The notes beneath the pieces were generated by a model that was not told the DNA's origin, did not search any database, and saw only the letters and a program-made list of their open reading frames with translations. From Gammaproteobacteria bacterium (lineage in GTDB: Bacteria > Pseudomonadota > Gammaproteobacteria > JACCYU01), in assembly GCA_013695765.1 (NCBI GenBank), contig JACCZW010000155.1, positions 18,126 to 82,125 of the forward strand: a DNA stretch of 64,000 nucleotides. Direction: 5' to 3'. Of the stretch, positions 1 through 9,864 are shown one piece after another (the first letter of the stretch is position 1; each line of letters starts with the position of its first letter). A program made the translations under genes and the position numbers.

Positions 1-1029
1 GAGCTCGCCACACCGCTGCAGATCCACGGCGAATACCCCATCTCGGAGCAGGCAGCAAAGACTGTGTTCGAGACGCGCGAGCAGATTCATCGCATCCTGC
101 ACGGCCAGGACGATCGGCTGCTGGCCGTGGTCGGCCCGTGCTCGATTCACGACCCGCAAGCCGCGCTCGACTATGCAAGGCGCCTGCTGCCCGTGCGTGA
201 GGCCCTCGTGCGGGACGTGCTGGTGGTGATGCGCGTCTATTTCGAAAAACCGCGGACCACCGTGGGCTGGAAGGGCCTGATCAACGACCCGAAGCTCGAC
301 GGTAGCTTCAAAATCAACACGGGCTTACGGCTCGCACGCGAGCTGCTGCTGAACCTGAACGACATGGGCATGCCGGCGGGCACCGAATATCTGGACGTGA
401 TCAGCCCGCAATACGTGGCCGATCTCATCAGCTGGGGCGCGATCGGCGCGCGCACCACCGAAAGTCAGGTGCACCGCGAGCTCGCCTCGGGGCTGTCCTG
501 CCCGGTCGGCTTCAAGAATGGCACCGACGGCAGCGTACAAGTAGCCGTGGACGCCATCCGTTCGGCCTCGCAGCCGCATCGTTTCCTGTCCATGACCAAG
601 GAAGGACGCTCGGCGATCTTCTCCACCGCCGGCAATCGAGACTGCCACGTTATTCTACGCGGGGGTGCCAGCACCAACTACGATGCGGACAGCATCAACG
701 AAGCCGGTGAACTGCTGGCGAAAAGCGGCCTGCAGCCGCGTCTGATGGTGGATTGCAGCCACGCCAACAGCCGCAAACTGCATCAGAATCAGATAGAAGT
801 CGGTCAGACCTTAAGCGAGCAAGTCGCCGGCGGCGACGACCGCATCATCGGCGTCATGATCGAGAGTCATCTGGTGGCCGGCCGGCAGAATGTCGGCGAA
901 GGCAAACCGCTGATCTACGGGCAAAGCATTACGGATGCCTGTCTCGGCTGGGAGGATACGCAACCGCTGCTTGCGCATTTCGCCGAGGCCATCCAGGCTC
1001 GGCGAAGCCGCCTGCGCGCCAGCGCCTGA
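1..1029 (+). CDS. 3-deoxy-7-phosphoheptulonate (DAHP) synthase, class I, 5' partial
   Basis: Condenses phosphoenolpyruvate with erythrose 4-phosphate, the first step of the shikimate pathway. The reading frame is open to the left edge ([18 protein letters not shown]...), and family members start some 10-20 residues earlier, so the gene is cut by the window and the internal GTG at 64 is not the true start. Family signatures are VVGPCSIHD (metal-binding Cys), the [12 protein letters not shown] block, [30 protein letters not shown] and [11 protein letters not shown]. It is the AroF/G/H type; which aromatic amino acid inhibits it cannot be told from sequence. hisD follows eight bases later, an unusual pairing of aromatic and histidine biosynthesis. 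Confidence 0.95.
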   Translation, partial: ELATPLQIHGEYPISEQAAKTVFETREQIHRILHGQDDRLLAVVGPCSIHDPQAALDYARRLLPVREALVRDVLVVMRVYFEKPRTTVGWKGLINDPKLDGSFKINTGLRLARELLLNLNDMGMPAGTEYLDVISPQYVADLISWGAIGARTTESQVHRELASGLSCPVGFKNGTDGSVQVAVDAIRSASQPHRFLSMTKEGRSAIFSTAGNRDCHVILRGGASTNYDADSINEAGELLAKSGLQPRLMVDCSHANSRKLHQNQIEVGQTLSEQVAGGDDRIIGVMIESHLVAGRQNVGEGKPLIYGQSITDACLGWEDTQPLLAHFAEAIQARRSRLRASA

Positions 1030-1036
1030 TACCACC

Positions 1037-2338
1037 GTGCCCGACATCAGTCGTCTCGATTCCGCGCAGGCTGATTTTAAAGCGCGCTTCACCGCGCTGC
1101 TGACAACAGGCCCGGGCGCCGAGCGCGAGGTGTGGGATCAAGTACGGGCGATCGTGGACGACGTGCGCGACCGCGGCGATGCGGCGCTGCTGGAATACAC
1201 CCGCCGCTTCGATCAATACGAGGTCGCCCACGCGCGGAATCTGGAGATTCCGCATGCGCGTCTGCAAGGCGCGCTGGACGCGCTGCCTTCCGCGCCGCGT
1301 CAGGCGCTGGAAACCGCTGCCAGGCGCCTGACGGTCTACGCCGAACACCAGAAGCTCGCGCCTTTCGAATACACCGAAGACGACGGCACGCGGCTGGGTC
1401 AGCAGGTCACGCCGCTGGATCGGGTTGGGCTTTACGTGCCGGGGGGCAAGGCGGCGTATCCCTCCACCCTGCTGATGAACGCCATTCCGGCACGCGTCGC
1501 CGGCGTAAAAGAACTGATTATGACTGTGCCAACCCCTAAAGGCGTGGTGAGTGACATGGTGCTGGCCATCGCGGCCTTCATGCGGGTGGATCGCGTATTC
1601 ACGGTGGGCGGCGCGCAAGCCGTAGCAGCACTTGCTTACGGCACCGAGACAATTCCTGCTGTAGACAAAATTGTCGGCCCCGGCAACACGTATGTCGCGA
1701 CCGCCAAGCGGCTGGTGTTCGGCGCGGTGGGCATCGACATGATCGCGGGACCGACCGAGATCATGGTGGTCTGCGATGGACAGGTGGATCCCGACTGGAC
1801 CGCCATGGACCTGTTCTCGCAGGCCGAACACGAGGAATTCGCCGGTGCGGTGCTGCTGTGCCCGGACAGCGATTATCTGGAGAAGGTCGCGCGTGCCATG
1901 GATAAGTTACTGCCGACCATGCCGCGCGCCGACATCATCCGCGCCGCGCTGCGCAACCGCGGTGCGCTGATTCACGTGCGCGATCTGGAAGAAGCCGCCG
2001 CATGGGTCAACTTCGCCGCGCCCGAACACTTGCAACTGGCGGTCGCCGACCCCGAAACGCTGGCGAAAAAAATTCGCCATGCCGGCGCGATATTCTTAGG
2101 CAATCACAGCCCCGAAGCACTGGGCGACTACTGCGCGGGCCCCAACCACGTGCTCCCCACCGGTCGCACGGCGCGCTTCTCGTCGCCCCTTGGCGTGTAC
2201 GACTTCCAGAAGCGCAGCAGCGTGATCCATTGTTCGCCGCGCGGCGCGGCGACACTGGCGCCCGTCGCCGCGATCCTGGCGCGCGAGGAAGGGCTGGTCG
2301 CGCACGCGGAGTCCGCCGAGTATCGCGGCAGGAACTGA
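1037..2338 (+). CDS. hisD: Histidinol dehydrogenase
   Basis: Catalyses the last two oxidations of histidine biosynthesis, L-histidinol to L-histidine, with NAD and a zinc ion. The GTG at 1037 gives 433 residues, the usual family length; the frame stays open upstream but overlaps the DAHP synthase gene. Visible family blocks are [51 protein letters not shown] and the C-terminal [18 protein letters not shown]. No clear Shine-Dalgarno sequence precedes the start, so translational coupling to the gene upstream is likely. No other his genes are in the window. Confidence 0.95.
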   Translation: MPDISRLDSAQADFKARFTALLTTGPGAEREVWDQVRAIVDDVRDRGDAALLEYTRRFDQYEVAHARNLEIPHARLQGALDALPSAPRQALETAARRLTVYAEHQKLAPFEYTEDDGTRLGQQVTPLDRVGLYVPGGKAAYPSTLLMNAIPARVAGVKELIMTVPTPKGVVSDMVLAIAAFMRVDRVFTVGGAQAVAALAYGTETIPAVDKIVGPGNTYVATAKRLVFGAVGIDMIAGPTEIMVVCDGQVDPDWTAMDLFSQAEHEEFAGAVLLCPDSDYLEKVARAMDKLLPTMPRADIIRAALRNRGALIHVRDLEEAAAWVNFAAPEHLQLAVADPETLAKKIRHAGAIFLGNHSPEALGDYCAGPNHVLPTGRTARFSSPLGVYDFQKRSSVIHCSPRGAATLAPVAAILAREEGLVAHAESAEYRGRN

Positions 2339-2380
2339 TGGGGCGTGTACGCACACGGACTTTCAATCTGAACCGTTGAC

Positions 2381-3139
2381 GTGACCTCACTCAAAGAACT
2401 CGTGACTTACACTGATCGGTTGCTCGACATCGGCGCGTTCAAGGATTACTGCCCCAATGGCCTGCAGGTCGAAGGCGGCGCAGAGGTCGAGCACCTGGTC
2501 AGCGGCGTCACCGCAAGCCGACGGCTTATCGAGGCCGCCATCGATCGTGGCGCGCAGGCGCTGCTGGTGCATCACGGCTTCTTCTGGCGTGGCGAAAACC
2601 CGTGTATTACGGGCATCAAACGCGAACGCCTGCGACGCCTTCTTGGCGCGGACTTAAGCCTGCTCGCCTATCATCTGCCGCTGGACGCGCATCCCGAACT
2701 CGGCAACAACGCGCAGCTTGGGCGGCTGCTGGGGCTGAACATCGAGGGCGCGCTCGATCATAATGCGCTGCCCGCGCTCGGACTACTGGGCCGTTTCAGC
2801 GAACCTACCAGCGTGGATGCGCTGCGTCGCCGGCTGTGCGCCGTGCTGGATCGCGAACCGCTGTACATCGCGGGCGGGCCCGCCTATATCGAGACCGTCG
2901 GCTGGTGCACGGGTGCGGCGCAGGGCTTCATCGAGCAGGCGGCGGCGCGTGGGCTGCACGCCTACATCAGCGGCGAGATCTCCGAACAGACCGTGCACAT
3001 CGCGCGCGAGGCCGGCATTCATTATTTCGCAGCGGGTCACCACGCGACCGAACGCTGCGGGCCCAAGGCGCTGGGCGAACACCTGGCGCAGCAGTTCGGG
3101 CTGCGGAACGAATTCATCGATATCGATAACCCGGCATGA
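2381..3139 (+). CDS. Nif3-like dinuclear metal-centre protein (YbgI family)
   Basis: Member of the Nif3/YbgI family, hexameric rings with a two-metal site in each subunit; a GTP cyclohydrolase I type 2 annotation is common but the cellular role is uncertain. The 252-residue protein has the typical opening with PNGLQVEG, the metal-ligand motif LLVHHGFFW, LAYHLPLDAHPELGNNAQL, and the C-terminal ISGEISEQTVHIAREAG and YFAAGHHATER. The start is a GTG at 2381; the N-terminus lines up with E. coli YbgI. It follows hisD by 42 bases. In many proteobacteria this gene lies near the bc1 genes, as here. Confidence 0.93.
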   Translation: MTSLKELVTYTDRLLDIGAFKDYCPNGLQVEGGAEVEHLVSGVTASRRLIEAAIDRGAQALLVHHGFFWRGENPCITGIKRERLRRLLGADLSLLAYHLPLDAHPELGNNAQLGRLLGLNIEGALDHNALPALGLLGRFSEPTSVDALRRRLCAVLDREPLYIAGGPAYIETVGWCTGAAQGFIEQAAARGLHAYISGEISEQTVHIAREAGIHYFAAGHHATERCGPKALGEHLAQQFGLRNEFIDIDNPA

Positions 3140-3285
3140 GTCTCGCCGCATGGCCCGAGGCGCGTGACCGGTCCGGATATAGCGTTTGCCTCGCTTAACG
3201 CGGCGCGGCGCGTACGATCGACATCGGCGAGCTGAAGTCGAGCTTGACGTAAAACCCTACTTGAGCGACCCTACGCGGCCTAGCA

Positions 3286-3309
3286 GCCGCCTTAGATGCG
3301 GCGCTTTTT
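3286..3309 (+). terminator. Possible weak intrinsic terminator upstream of petA
   Basis: A five-base-pair GC stem (GCCGC / GCGGC) with a seven-base loop is followed two bases later by five T residues. It lies between the Nif3 gene and petA. The stem is short, so it may be a weak terminator, or nothing. Confidence 0.3.
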
Positions 3310-3399
3310 GTGCCCGGGTGCGCCTCAGAATCGATCCGCGGCAGCATTGCCTCGCGACGTCCACTAAAGATTTGTAACTTCGAACCGGAGACTTGAGAA

Positions 3400-4017
3400 A
3401 TGCCTGAGAAAGGCGTGAACCTCAGACGACGCCGCTTTCTGACCGCTGCGACCGGAACCGTGGGCGGTGTGGGCCTGGCGGCCGTGGCGTGGCCGTTTCT
3501 GACATCCATGCAACCCAGCGCGCGCGCGCGGGCGGCGGGTGCGCCGGTCGAGGTTAATATCGGCAAGATCGAACCCGGCCAGTTGATCCGTCAGGAATGG
3601 CGCGGCAAGCCCGTATGGGTCGTGCGGCGCACGCAGAAAATGCTGGACGAGCTGGAAAAGATTGCCTCGCAGCTTCGCGACCCCGAGTCCAGAACCGCGT
3701 CGCAACAACCCGTGTTCGCGCAGAATAAATATCGCTCCATCAAACCCGAATACCTGGTGCTGGTCGGCATCTGCACGCATCTGGGCTGCTCGCCGACGTT
3801 CATGCCAAAACCCGGGGCGGGCGGCATGGGCGGCGACTGGCCGGGCGGGTTCTTCTGTCCCTGCCATGGTTCGCGCTTCGACCTGGCCGGCCGCGTGTTC
3901 AAAAATGTACCCGCGCCCACCAATCTTGAGGTGCCGCCTTACAAATACCTGAGCGATACGCGGCTATTGGTCGGTGCATCCGCCAAGGGCAACAACGACA
4001 AAGGCGGGGCGGCGTAA
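3400..4017 (+). CDS. petA: Ubiquinol-cytochrome c reductase, Rieske iron-sulfur subunit
   Basis: The [2Fe-2S] subunit of the cytochrome bc1 complex, which moves electrons from ubiquinol to cytochrome c1. It has 205 residues. An RRRRFL twin-arginine-like motif at 9-14 and a hydrophobic segment at about 15-35 form the uncleaved Tat anchor. The two cluster-binding boxes are CTHLGC at 125-130 and CPCHGS at 153-158. A GGAG at 3387-3390, nine bases before the ATG, supports the start. The stop overlaps the petB start by one base (TAATG), so petABC is translationally coupled. Confidence 0.97.
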   Translation: MPEKGVNLRRRRFLTAATGTVGGVGLAAVAWPFLTSMQPSARARAAGAPVEVNIGKIEPGQLIRQEWRGKPVWVVRRTQKMLDELEKIASQLRDPESRTASQQPVFAQNKYRSIKPEYLVLVGICTHLGCSPTFMPKPGAGGMGGDWPGGFFCPCHGSRFDLAGRVFKNVPAPTNLEVPPYKYLSDTRLLVGASAKGNNDKGGAA

Positions 4018-5423
4018 TGGCCAAAAGCAGCTTCATGCAATGGATAGACGCGCGCCTGCCGGTGACGGAAAACTGGGAGAAGCATGTCGCCAAGTACTAC
4101 GCGCCCGCCAACTTCAATTTCTGGTATTACTTCGGTTCGTTCGCGCTGCTGGTGCTGGTGATCCAGCTCGTCAGCGGCATTTTCCTGACCATGCATTACA
4201 AGCCCGACGCGGCGCAGGCCTTCGGTTCGGTCGAGCACATCATGCGTGACGTCAACTGGGGCTGGCTGATCCGCTACATGCACTCCACGGGCGCCTCGGC
4301 GTTCTTCGTCGTGGTGTATCTGCACATGTTCCGCGGCCTCATGTACGGCTCGTTCAAGCAGCCACGCGAACTGATCTGGGTGATCGGCATGTTCATTTAT
4401 CTGACCCTGATGGCGGAGGCGTTTTTCGGCTATCTGCTGCCCTGGGGACAGATGTCGTTCTGGGGCGCGCAGGTGATCGTCAACCTGTTCAGCACCGTGC
4501 CGATCGTCGGCGAGGATCTGGCATTGTGGATTCGCGGTGATTTCAACGTGTCCGATGCGACCCTGAACCGCTTTTTCGCGTTGCACGTGGCGCTGATGCC
4601 GATGGTGTTGATCGGGTTGATAGTGGCGCACATCGCGGCTCTGCATCAGGTGGGCTCCAACAACCCCGAGGGTGTCGAACTCAAAAAGAACAAGACTAAC
4701 AAGAACGTACAGCCGGCCGGCAGCGTCCCGTTTCACCCGTATTACACGGTCAAGGACACGTTCGGCGCGACGGCGTTTCTGATCCTGTTCTGCGCGGTGA
4801 TGTTTTTCGCACCGGAAATGGGCGGCTATTTTCTGGAACACGATAACTTCATCCCGGCCGATTTACTGGCGACACCCGAACACATCGCGCCGCTTTGGTA
4901 TTTCACGCCGTATTATTCGATTCTGCGCGCGGTGCCCAATCCGTTTATCGGCGTGGTGGCGATGGGCGCGGCGGTGGTGATCCTGTGTTTTGTGCCCTGG
5001 CTCGATCGCAACCCGGTGAAGTCGATACGCTACCGCAGCCCGCTGCACAAGCTGAACCTGGCTCTGTTCGTGGCGGCGTTTCTGGCGCTGGGCTACCTCG
5101 GCATGCAGCCCGTATCGACCCTTTCCACCGAGATTTCCGCGCGCCTCGCCAATGTCTACTTTCTGTTCTTCGCAATGCTTTGGATTCACAGCCGGCCGCG
5201 CGGCGCGGTATTCAGCATCGGCTGGTTCATCGCGCTGCTGGTCGCCGTAACGCTGTTCGATTACGTGTATCGATACTCTCCGGACAACTTAAGTCTGATG
5301 GCGACAAGCTGGTTGATCCCAGTCGTGTATCTGACCCTGATGCTGTTGCTGCCGCTGGTCACCTCGCTGGGACGGGACAAGCCCGTGCCGGCGCAGTTGA
5401 ACGTGCGGGGCGTCAGCGCATGA
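4017..5423 (+). CDS. petB: Cytochrome b of the bc1 complex
   Basis: The membrane core of the bc1 complex, carrying hemes bL and bH and the quinol oxidation and quinone reduction sites. It has 468 residues. Heme-ligand histidines are visible in the RYMHSTGASAFF...YLHMFRG helix and in FALHVALMPM...AHIAALHQVG. The Qo-site motif reads PLWY where most organisms have PEWY. The C-terminus looks about 50 residues longer than usual: after the helix H region (VYFLFFAMLW) there are extra hydrophobic stretches (FSIGWFIALLVAVTLF and WLIPVVYLTLMLLLP). The gene overlaps petA and petC. Confidence 0.96.
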   Translation: MAKSSFMQWIDARLPVTENWEKHVAKYYAPANFNFWYYFGSFALLVLVIQLVSGIFLTMHYKPDAAQAFGSVEHIMRDVNWGWLIRYMHSTGASAFFVVVYLHMFRGLMYGSFKQPRELIWVIGMFIYLTLMAEAFFGYLLPWGQMSFWGAQVIVNLFSTVPIVGEDLALWIRGDFNVSDATLNRFFALHVALMPMVLIGLIVAHIAALHQVGSNNPEGVELKKNKTNKNVQPAGSVPFHPYYTVKDTFGATAFLILFCAVMFFAPEMGGYFLEHDNFIPADLLATPEHIAPLWYFTPYYSILRAVPNPFIGVVAMGAAVVILCFVPWLDRNPVKSIRYRSPLHKLNLALFVAAFLALGYLGMQPVSTLSTEISARLANVYFLFFAMLWIHSRPRGAVFSIGWFIALLVAVTLFDYVYRYSPDNLSLMATSWLIPVVYLTLMLLLPLVTSLGRDKPVPAQLNVRGVSA

Positions 5424-6172
5424 GCCGGATCTTCAGCAGTCTGTTGATCTTCGCGCTGGCGCTGTACGCGACCGCGCCGGACGCGCTTTTCGCCGCCAGC
5501 GAAGGCGGGCACACCGAGTCGATCGAGATCGATCTGCAAAACAAGAGTGTGCTGCAGCGTGGCGCCAAATATTTCGTCAACTATTGCCAGGGTTGTCACG
5601 CGGCCACGTACATGCGCTACAGCCGCCTCGCCGAGGATCTGGAGATAGTCCCGAAGCTGATGGGACAGAACCTTATCTTCGGCGAACAGGAGATCGGCGA
5701 CACCATGAACTCCGCTATGTCCGAGCAGGACGGCGCAGCTTGGTTCGGCAATGCGCCGCCCGATCTGACCCTTATAGCGCGTTCGCACGGCGTGGACGCC
5801 TTATACAGTTACCTCAAAAATTTCTATCTGGACCCGTCGCGACCGCTGGGTGTGAATAATCTGATGGTTCCGGACGTCGCCATGCCACACGTGCTGGGCG
5901 CGTTGCAGGGCTGGCAGAAACCCGTTTACGAAAAATCCAAAGACGCAAACGGCGAGCGGGTGATCAGCCACCTGGAACTGGTGAAACCGGGTATCCTTAC
6001 ACCCGCGGAATACGACCAGATGGTGCGCGAACTGGTAACCTTCCTCGCCTACGTCGGCGAACCGGCGCTGATGTCACGCGCGCGGATCGGGACCTGGGTG
6101 ATACTATTTCTTTGTGTGCTCCTCGTGCTGTCGTACCTGCTGAAAAAGGAATACTGGAAAGATGTCCATTAA
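5420..6172 (+). CDS. petC: Cytochrome c1
   Basis: The membrane-anchored c-type cytochrome of the bc1 complex, which receives electrons from the Rieske protein. The ATG overlaps the petB stop (ATGA), giving 250 residues. There is an N-terminal signal segment (residues 1-26), a heme-binding CQGCH at 56-60, the expected axial Met region (VPDVAMPHV), and a C-terminal transmembrane anchor (WVILFLCVLLVLSYLL) followed by the basic KKEYWKD end. The frame stays open far upstream inside petB, but only this start gives a signal peptide. Confidence 0.96.
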   Translation: MSRIFSSLLIFALALYATAPDALFAASEGGHTESIEIDLQNKSVLQRGAKYFVNYCQGCHAATYMRYSRLAEDLEIVPKLMGQNLIFGEQEIGDTMNSAMSEQDGAAWFGNAPPDLTLIARSHGVDALYSYLKNFYLDPSRPLGVNNLMVPDVAMPHVLGALQGWQKPVYEKSKDANGERVISHLELVKPGILTPAEYDQMVRELVTFLAYVGEPALMSRARIGTWVILFLCVLLVLSYLLKKEYWKDVH

Positions 6173-6330
6173 GACCGCAACGGCGCGCCGGGTGAACAAC
6201 CGGGCACATTCCACGCGATGAACTCGGCTTCGTATATCTTTGTCGTTAATCATTTGATTATCTCCATATGCACGCGTCGGGTGCCGGTCCGGCCACGTAT
6301 TGCCACTCAAGCCACCGAGCGGAGGATCGC

Positions 6331-6957
6331 ATGGCGCTACTAGCCAGCCGCAGATCGGGGATGACCCTGTTTTCGGATTCGCTGTGCGCGCACAGCCACC
6401 GCGCGCGCATCGCGCTCGCGGAAAAAGACATATCGGTCGATGTCGTCTACGTGGACCAGGGCAACAAGCCCGAAGACCTGGCCGACCTCAATCCATACAA
6501 CTCCGTACCGACCCTGGTGGATCGCGATCTGGTGCTGTACGACTCGCGGGTCATCATCGAGTATCTGGACGAGCGCTTCCCGCACCCGCCGTTGATGGCG
6601 GTCGATCCGGTGTCGCGCGCCAAATCCCGGCTGGCGCTCTACCACATTGAACGCGACTGGTACGGGTTGCTGCCCGAACTGACCGGCAGCGACAAGAAAG
6701 CCGCCGCCGCGGTGCGTCAGATCCTGCGGGAAAGCGTGCTCTCGACGATTGAGCTGTTCAAGGCCAAGCCGTATTTCTTAAGCGACGAGTATTCGCTGGT
6801 GGATTGCACCATCGCGCCGATATTATGGCGCCTGCCGAGCCTGGGGATAGAGTTGCCGCCGCAGGCCAAACCCATCCAGCGCTACGCGGACCGCGCCTTC
6901 GCCCGTCCATCGTTCCGCGAGAGCCTGTCCGAACAGGAGCTGGAACTGCATTCTTGA
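6331..6957 (+). CDS. sspA: Stringent starvation protein A
   Basis: RNA polymerase-associated protein with a glutathione S-transferase fold, which in E. coli supports acid tolerance and phage P1 late transcription. The ATG at 6331 follows GGAGG at 6321-6325 and gives 208 residues; an in-frame ATG at 6268 has no ribosome site and would add residues the family lacks. Close matches to E. coli SspA include NPYNSVPTLVDRDL, IIEYLDERFPHPPLM, YFLSDEYSLVDC and LWRLPSLGIELP. It follows petABC and precedes sspB, the standard order in beta- and gammaproteobacteria. Confidence 0.95.
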   Translation: MALLASRRSGMTLFSDSLCAHSHRARIALAEKDISVDVVYVDQGNKPEDLADLNPYNSVPTLVDRDLVLYDSRVIIEYLDERFPHPPLMAVDPVSRAKSRLALYHIERDWYGLLPELTGSDKKAAAAVRQILRESVLSTIELFKAKPYFLSDEYSLVDCTIAPILWRLPSLGIELPPQAKPIQRYADRAFARPSFRESLSEQELELHS

Positions 6958-7011
6958 ACCAGGTCGCGTCGTGTTTTAATCGTGAGACGTGATCGTTTTA
7001 TTCAATAATCC

Positions 7012-7398
7012 ATGACCGATGCAATGACATCCAGCCGCCCCTACCTCATCCGCGCGATGTATCAGTGGATCTTGGATAACGGCACCACGCCGCATCTGCT
7101 GGTGGACACCTCCAGCGATTTGGTGCTGGTGCCGCGGCAGTACGAACAGAACGGCAAGATCGTGCTCAACATCGGTCCCACCGCCGTACAGGGACTCACC
7201 CTGGGCAACTCCACCGTCACCTTCCATGCGCGCTTCGGCGGCCAGCCCATGAATGTGTCGGTGCCGATCGCGAACGTCCTCGCCGTCTACACGCGCGAGA
7301 ACGGGCAGGGCATGATGTTCAGCGAGGACGATACGCCGCCGCCACCCGAGCCCGGCAAGTCCAGCCCTTCGCGGCCGCGGCTCAAGGTGATTAAGTAA
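7012..7398 (+). CDS. sspB: ClpXP protease specificity-enhancing factor SspB
   Basis: Adaptor that brings ssrA-tagged proteins to ClpXP. It has 128 residues: a folded domain ([62 protein letters not shown]) and a short linker ending in RPRLKVIK, which matches the C-terminal ClpX-docking tail (RPALRVVK in E. coli). The acidic linker of E. coli SspB is much shorter here. It lies 54 bases after sspA. Confidence 0.95.
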   Translation: MTDAMTSSRPYLIRAMYQWILDNGTTPHLLVDTSSDLVLVPRQYEQNGKIVLNIGPTAVQGLTLGNSTVTFHARFGGQPMNVSVPIANVLAVYTRENGQGMMFSEDDTPPPPEPGKSSPSRPRLKVIK

Positions 7399-7408
7399 CT
7401 TTGCACCG

Positions 7409-7894
7409 ATGATCGAGGTCATCCGCGGCGACATCACGAAGCTGAAGGTCGACGCCATCGTCAACGCCGCGAACGAATCGCTGCTCGGCGGCGGTGGCGT
7501 GGACGGCGCGGTCCATCGCGCGGCAGGCCCCGACTTATTGACTTACAACCGCGGACTCGGCGGCTGTCCCACCGGCGAGGCGCGCATAGCGCCCGGCTTC
7601 AGGCTGCCGGCGAAATGGATCATCCACACGGTCGGCCCGGTCTGGCGCGGCGGCGAGCATGGCGAACCGGCGTTGCTGGAATCCTGCTATCGCGAAAGCT
7701 TCGCACTCGCGCTTGAACACGGGTTAGGCAGCCTGGCGTTCCCGTCGATAAGCACCGGCGTATACGGTTTTCCGAAAGCACAGGCGGCCGGCATCGCGGT
7801 CGCCGTGATGCGTGAGTTGGAGCCACGCTTCGACCGCATCATCGCCTGCTGTTTCAGCGAAGACGACGAACGCATCTATCGCGTGGAGATTTGA
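7409..7894 (+). CDS. Macrodomain protein, probable O-acetyl-ADP-ribose deacetylase
   Basis: Macrodomain of the YmdB/MacroD type, which removes acetyl groups from O-acetyl-ADP-ribose or ADP-ribose from proteins. The 161 residues are a single domain. Motifs are [26 protein letters not shown] (split in the family into the NAAN and [10 protein letters not shown] loops), [20 protein letters not shown] and the ribose-phosphate loop [10 protein letters not shown]. It starts ten bases after sspB and is probably co-transcribed with it. Substrate is inferred from the family. Confidence 0.9.
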   Translation: MIEVIRGDITKLKVDAIVNAANESLLGGGGVDGAVHRAAGPDLLTYNRGLGGCPTGEARIAPGFRLPAKWIIHTVGPVWRGGEHGEPALLESCYRESFALALEHGLGSLAFPSISTGVYGFPKAQAAGIAVAVMRELEPRFDRIIACCFSEDDERIYRVEI

Positions 7895-8053
7895 CGGCGC
7901 CGGACCGGTTTGAACCGAACGGACTCCTGTTCACGATCCAGCAATATTCGCGGCCGCACATGGAGTCCACGTCCTCCCGTAAACGTCTACTTATGAAAGC
8001 CGTAAAGCTGTACAGCGCGCCCCCGTAAACAATCGATAGAGGAGACAGGACGC

Positions 8054-9745
8054 TTGCCGCACAGCGTTAGCTTGATCACAACGATTGCAGCGTGCCTCGG
8101 CCTCGCGCTGATCATGGGTTTCCTCGCAGCGCGTCTCAAGCTGCCGCCCCTGGTCGGTTACCTCATCGCGGGCGTGATGCTGGGCCCCGCAACCCCGGGT
8201 TTTGTGGCCGACGTGGAATTGTCGAATCAGCTCGCCGAGATCGGCGTGATGCTGTTGATGTTCGGCGTCGGTCTGCACTTTTCCCTGGAAGATCTGATGG
8301 CGGTGCGCCGCATCGCCCTGCCCGGCGCGATTGTTCAGATCGTCGTGGCCACCGCGCTCGGTCTGGGTGTGACTCAAGCTTGGGGCTGGAGCCTCGGCGC
8401 CGGCGTCGTGTTCGGTCTTTCGCTCTCGGTGGCCAGCACGGTGGTCCTGCTCAGGGCGCTGGAGGGTCGCGGTGTGCTGGAGTCGGTTAATGGCCGCATC
8501 GCAGTCGGCTGGCTCATCGTCGAAGACCTGGTCATGGTGCTGGTGCTGGTGCTGCTGCCGCCGCTGGCCGGCTTGCTGGGCGGCAGCGCCGCTGAAGGCG
8601 CAAGCGATGTCAGCCTGTTGACGACGCTTAGCCTGACGCTGGCCCAGGTGGCGATTTTCGTAGCGCTGATGCTCATCGTCGGCAGGCGTGTGTTTCCATG
8701 GCTGCTTTGGCAGGTCGCGCGCACCGGCTCGCGGGAGCTGTTTACCCTGTGCGTCGTGGCGGCCGCCGTCGGTATTGCCTACGGCTCCGCCGCCCTGTTT
8801 GGGGTGTCGTTCGCGCTCGGCGCCTTTTTCGCCGGCATGGTAATGCGGGAATCCGCGCTAAGCCATCGCGCCGCGCAGGAGTCTTTGCCCTTAAGGGACG
8901 CTTTCTCGGTATTGTTCTTCGTGTCGGTTGGCATGCTGTTCGATCCGGAAATCCTGATCCGTCAACCCCTCCTGGTGCTTGCCGTCGTCACGATCATCGT
9001 TATCGGCAAATCCCTGGCTGCCTTGCTGCTGGTCCTCGCCTTCCGCTATCCGCTCAACACGGCGCTCACGGTCTCGGCGAGTCTGGCGCAGATCGGAGAG
9101 TTTTCGTTCATTCTGGCGGGGCTCGGGGTCAGTCTGGAACTCCTGCCGAAGCTCGGCCAGGATCTCATTCTGGCCGGAGCCTTATTCTCTATCGCGCTCA
9201 ATCCGCTGGTCTTTCATGCGATCGAGCCCGCGCAGGCGTGGATTCGATCACGCTCCAGGCTCGCGCGCAGGCTGGAGCGTCGCGACGACCCGCTCGCGGA
9301 GCTGCCGACGACGATCGATCAGCGCCGCCTGACCGGACACGTGGTACTGGTGGGCTACGGCCGCGTAGGGCGGCGTATTGGTGAAGCGCTAGCCGAGCGC
9401 GGCGTGTCATTCGTCGTCGCCGAGCAGAACCGCGAGCTGGTCGAGCAGCTGCGCGCGCGCGGCGCGCCCGCGGTCTCGGGCGATGCGTCCGATCCTGCCG
9501 TGCTCATCCAGGCGCACATCGTGCGGGCCCGGATGCTGGTGATAGCCACCCCCGATTCGTTTCACGCGCGCAAGATGATCGAGATCGCGCGCACGCTGAA
9601 CTCTAAAGTCGAAACCGTCGTCCGTACGCATAGCGAAGAAGAGGCCGTGCTGCTGCAAAAAGAGCAAGCGGGAAGGGTATTCATGGGCGAGCATGAACTG
9701 GCGCTGGGCATGACCCGCTATGTGCTCGAGCGGATCACAACGTGA
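8054..9745 (+). CDS. Monovalent cation:proton antiporter, CPA2 family with RCK domain (YbaL-like)
   Basis: Inner-membrane cation/proton exchanger of the Kef/YbaL group. It has 563 residues: about 12 hydrophobic segments over residues 1-395, then a TrkA-N/RCK nucleotide-binding domain starting at HVVLVGYGRVGRRIGEAL. The membrane part matches E. coli YbaL closely (PLVGYLIAGVMLGP, LLMFGVGLHFSLEDLMAV, GWLIVEDLVMVL, FALGAFFAGMV, SLAQIGEFSFILAGLG). The start is TTG, supported by GGAG at 8041-8044 and by the alignment. K+ or Na+ specificity cannot be told from sequence. Confidence 0.92.
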   Translation: MPHSVSLITTIAACLGLALIMGFLAARLKLPPLVGYLIAGVMLGPATPGFVADVELSNQLAEIGVMLLMFGVGLHFSLEDLMAVRRIALPGAIVQIVVATALGLGVTQAWGWSLGAGVVFGLSLSVASTVVLLRALEGRGVLESVNGRIAVGWLIVEDLVMVLVLVLLPPLAGLLGGSAAEGASDVSLLTTLSLTLAQVAIFVALMLIVGRRVFPWLLWQVARTGSRELFTLCVVAAAVGIAYGSAALFGVSFALGAFFAGMVMRESALSHRAAQESLPLRDAFSVLFFVSVGMLFDPEILIRQPLLVLAVVTIIVIGKSLAALLLVLAFRYPLNTALTVSASLAQIGEFSFILAGLGVSLELLPKLGQDLILAGALFSIALNPLVFHAIEPAQAWIRSRSRLARRLERRDDPLAELPTTIDQRRLTGHVVLVGYGRVGRRIGEALAERGVSFVVAEQNRELVEQLRARGAPAVSGDASDPAVLIQAHIVRARMLVIATPDSFHARKMIEIARTLNSKVETVVRTHSEEEAVLLQKEQAGRVFMGEHELALGMTRYVLERITT

Positions 9746-9864
9746 CTTTGCTACCGCGGCCTGCGCTTAGTTCAACGAGAGCGTCGAGTATGCAGGCCAA
9801 GAACGAAAACTTATGCCGCGCCGTCGGTCGCCTTCCGCGTGATGGACGGCCTGGACACCACTAT

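Noticed and set aside
935..1036. An upstream extension of hisD beginning inside the DAHP synthase gene.
   Set aside because: It would add about 34 residues absent from HisD proteins; the GTG at 1037 gives the normal length.
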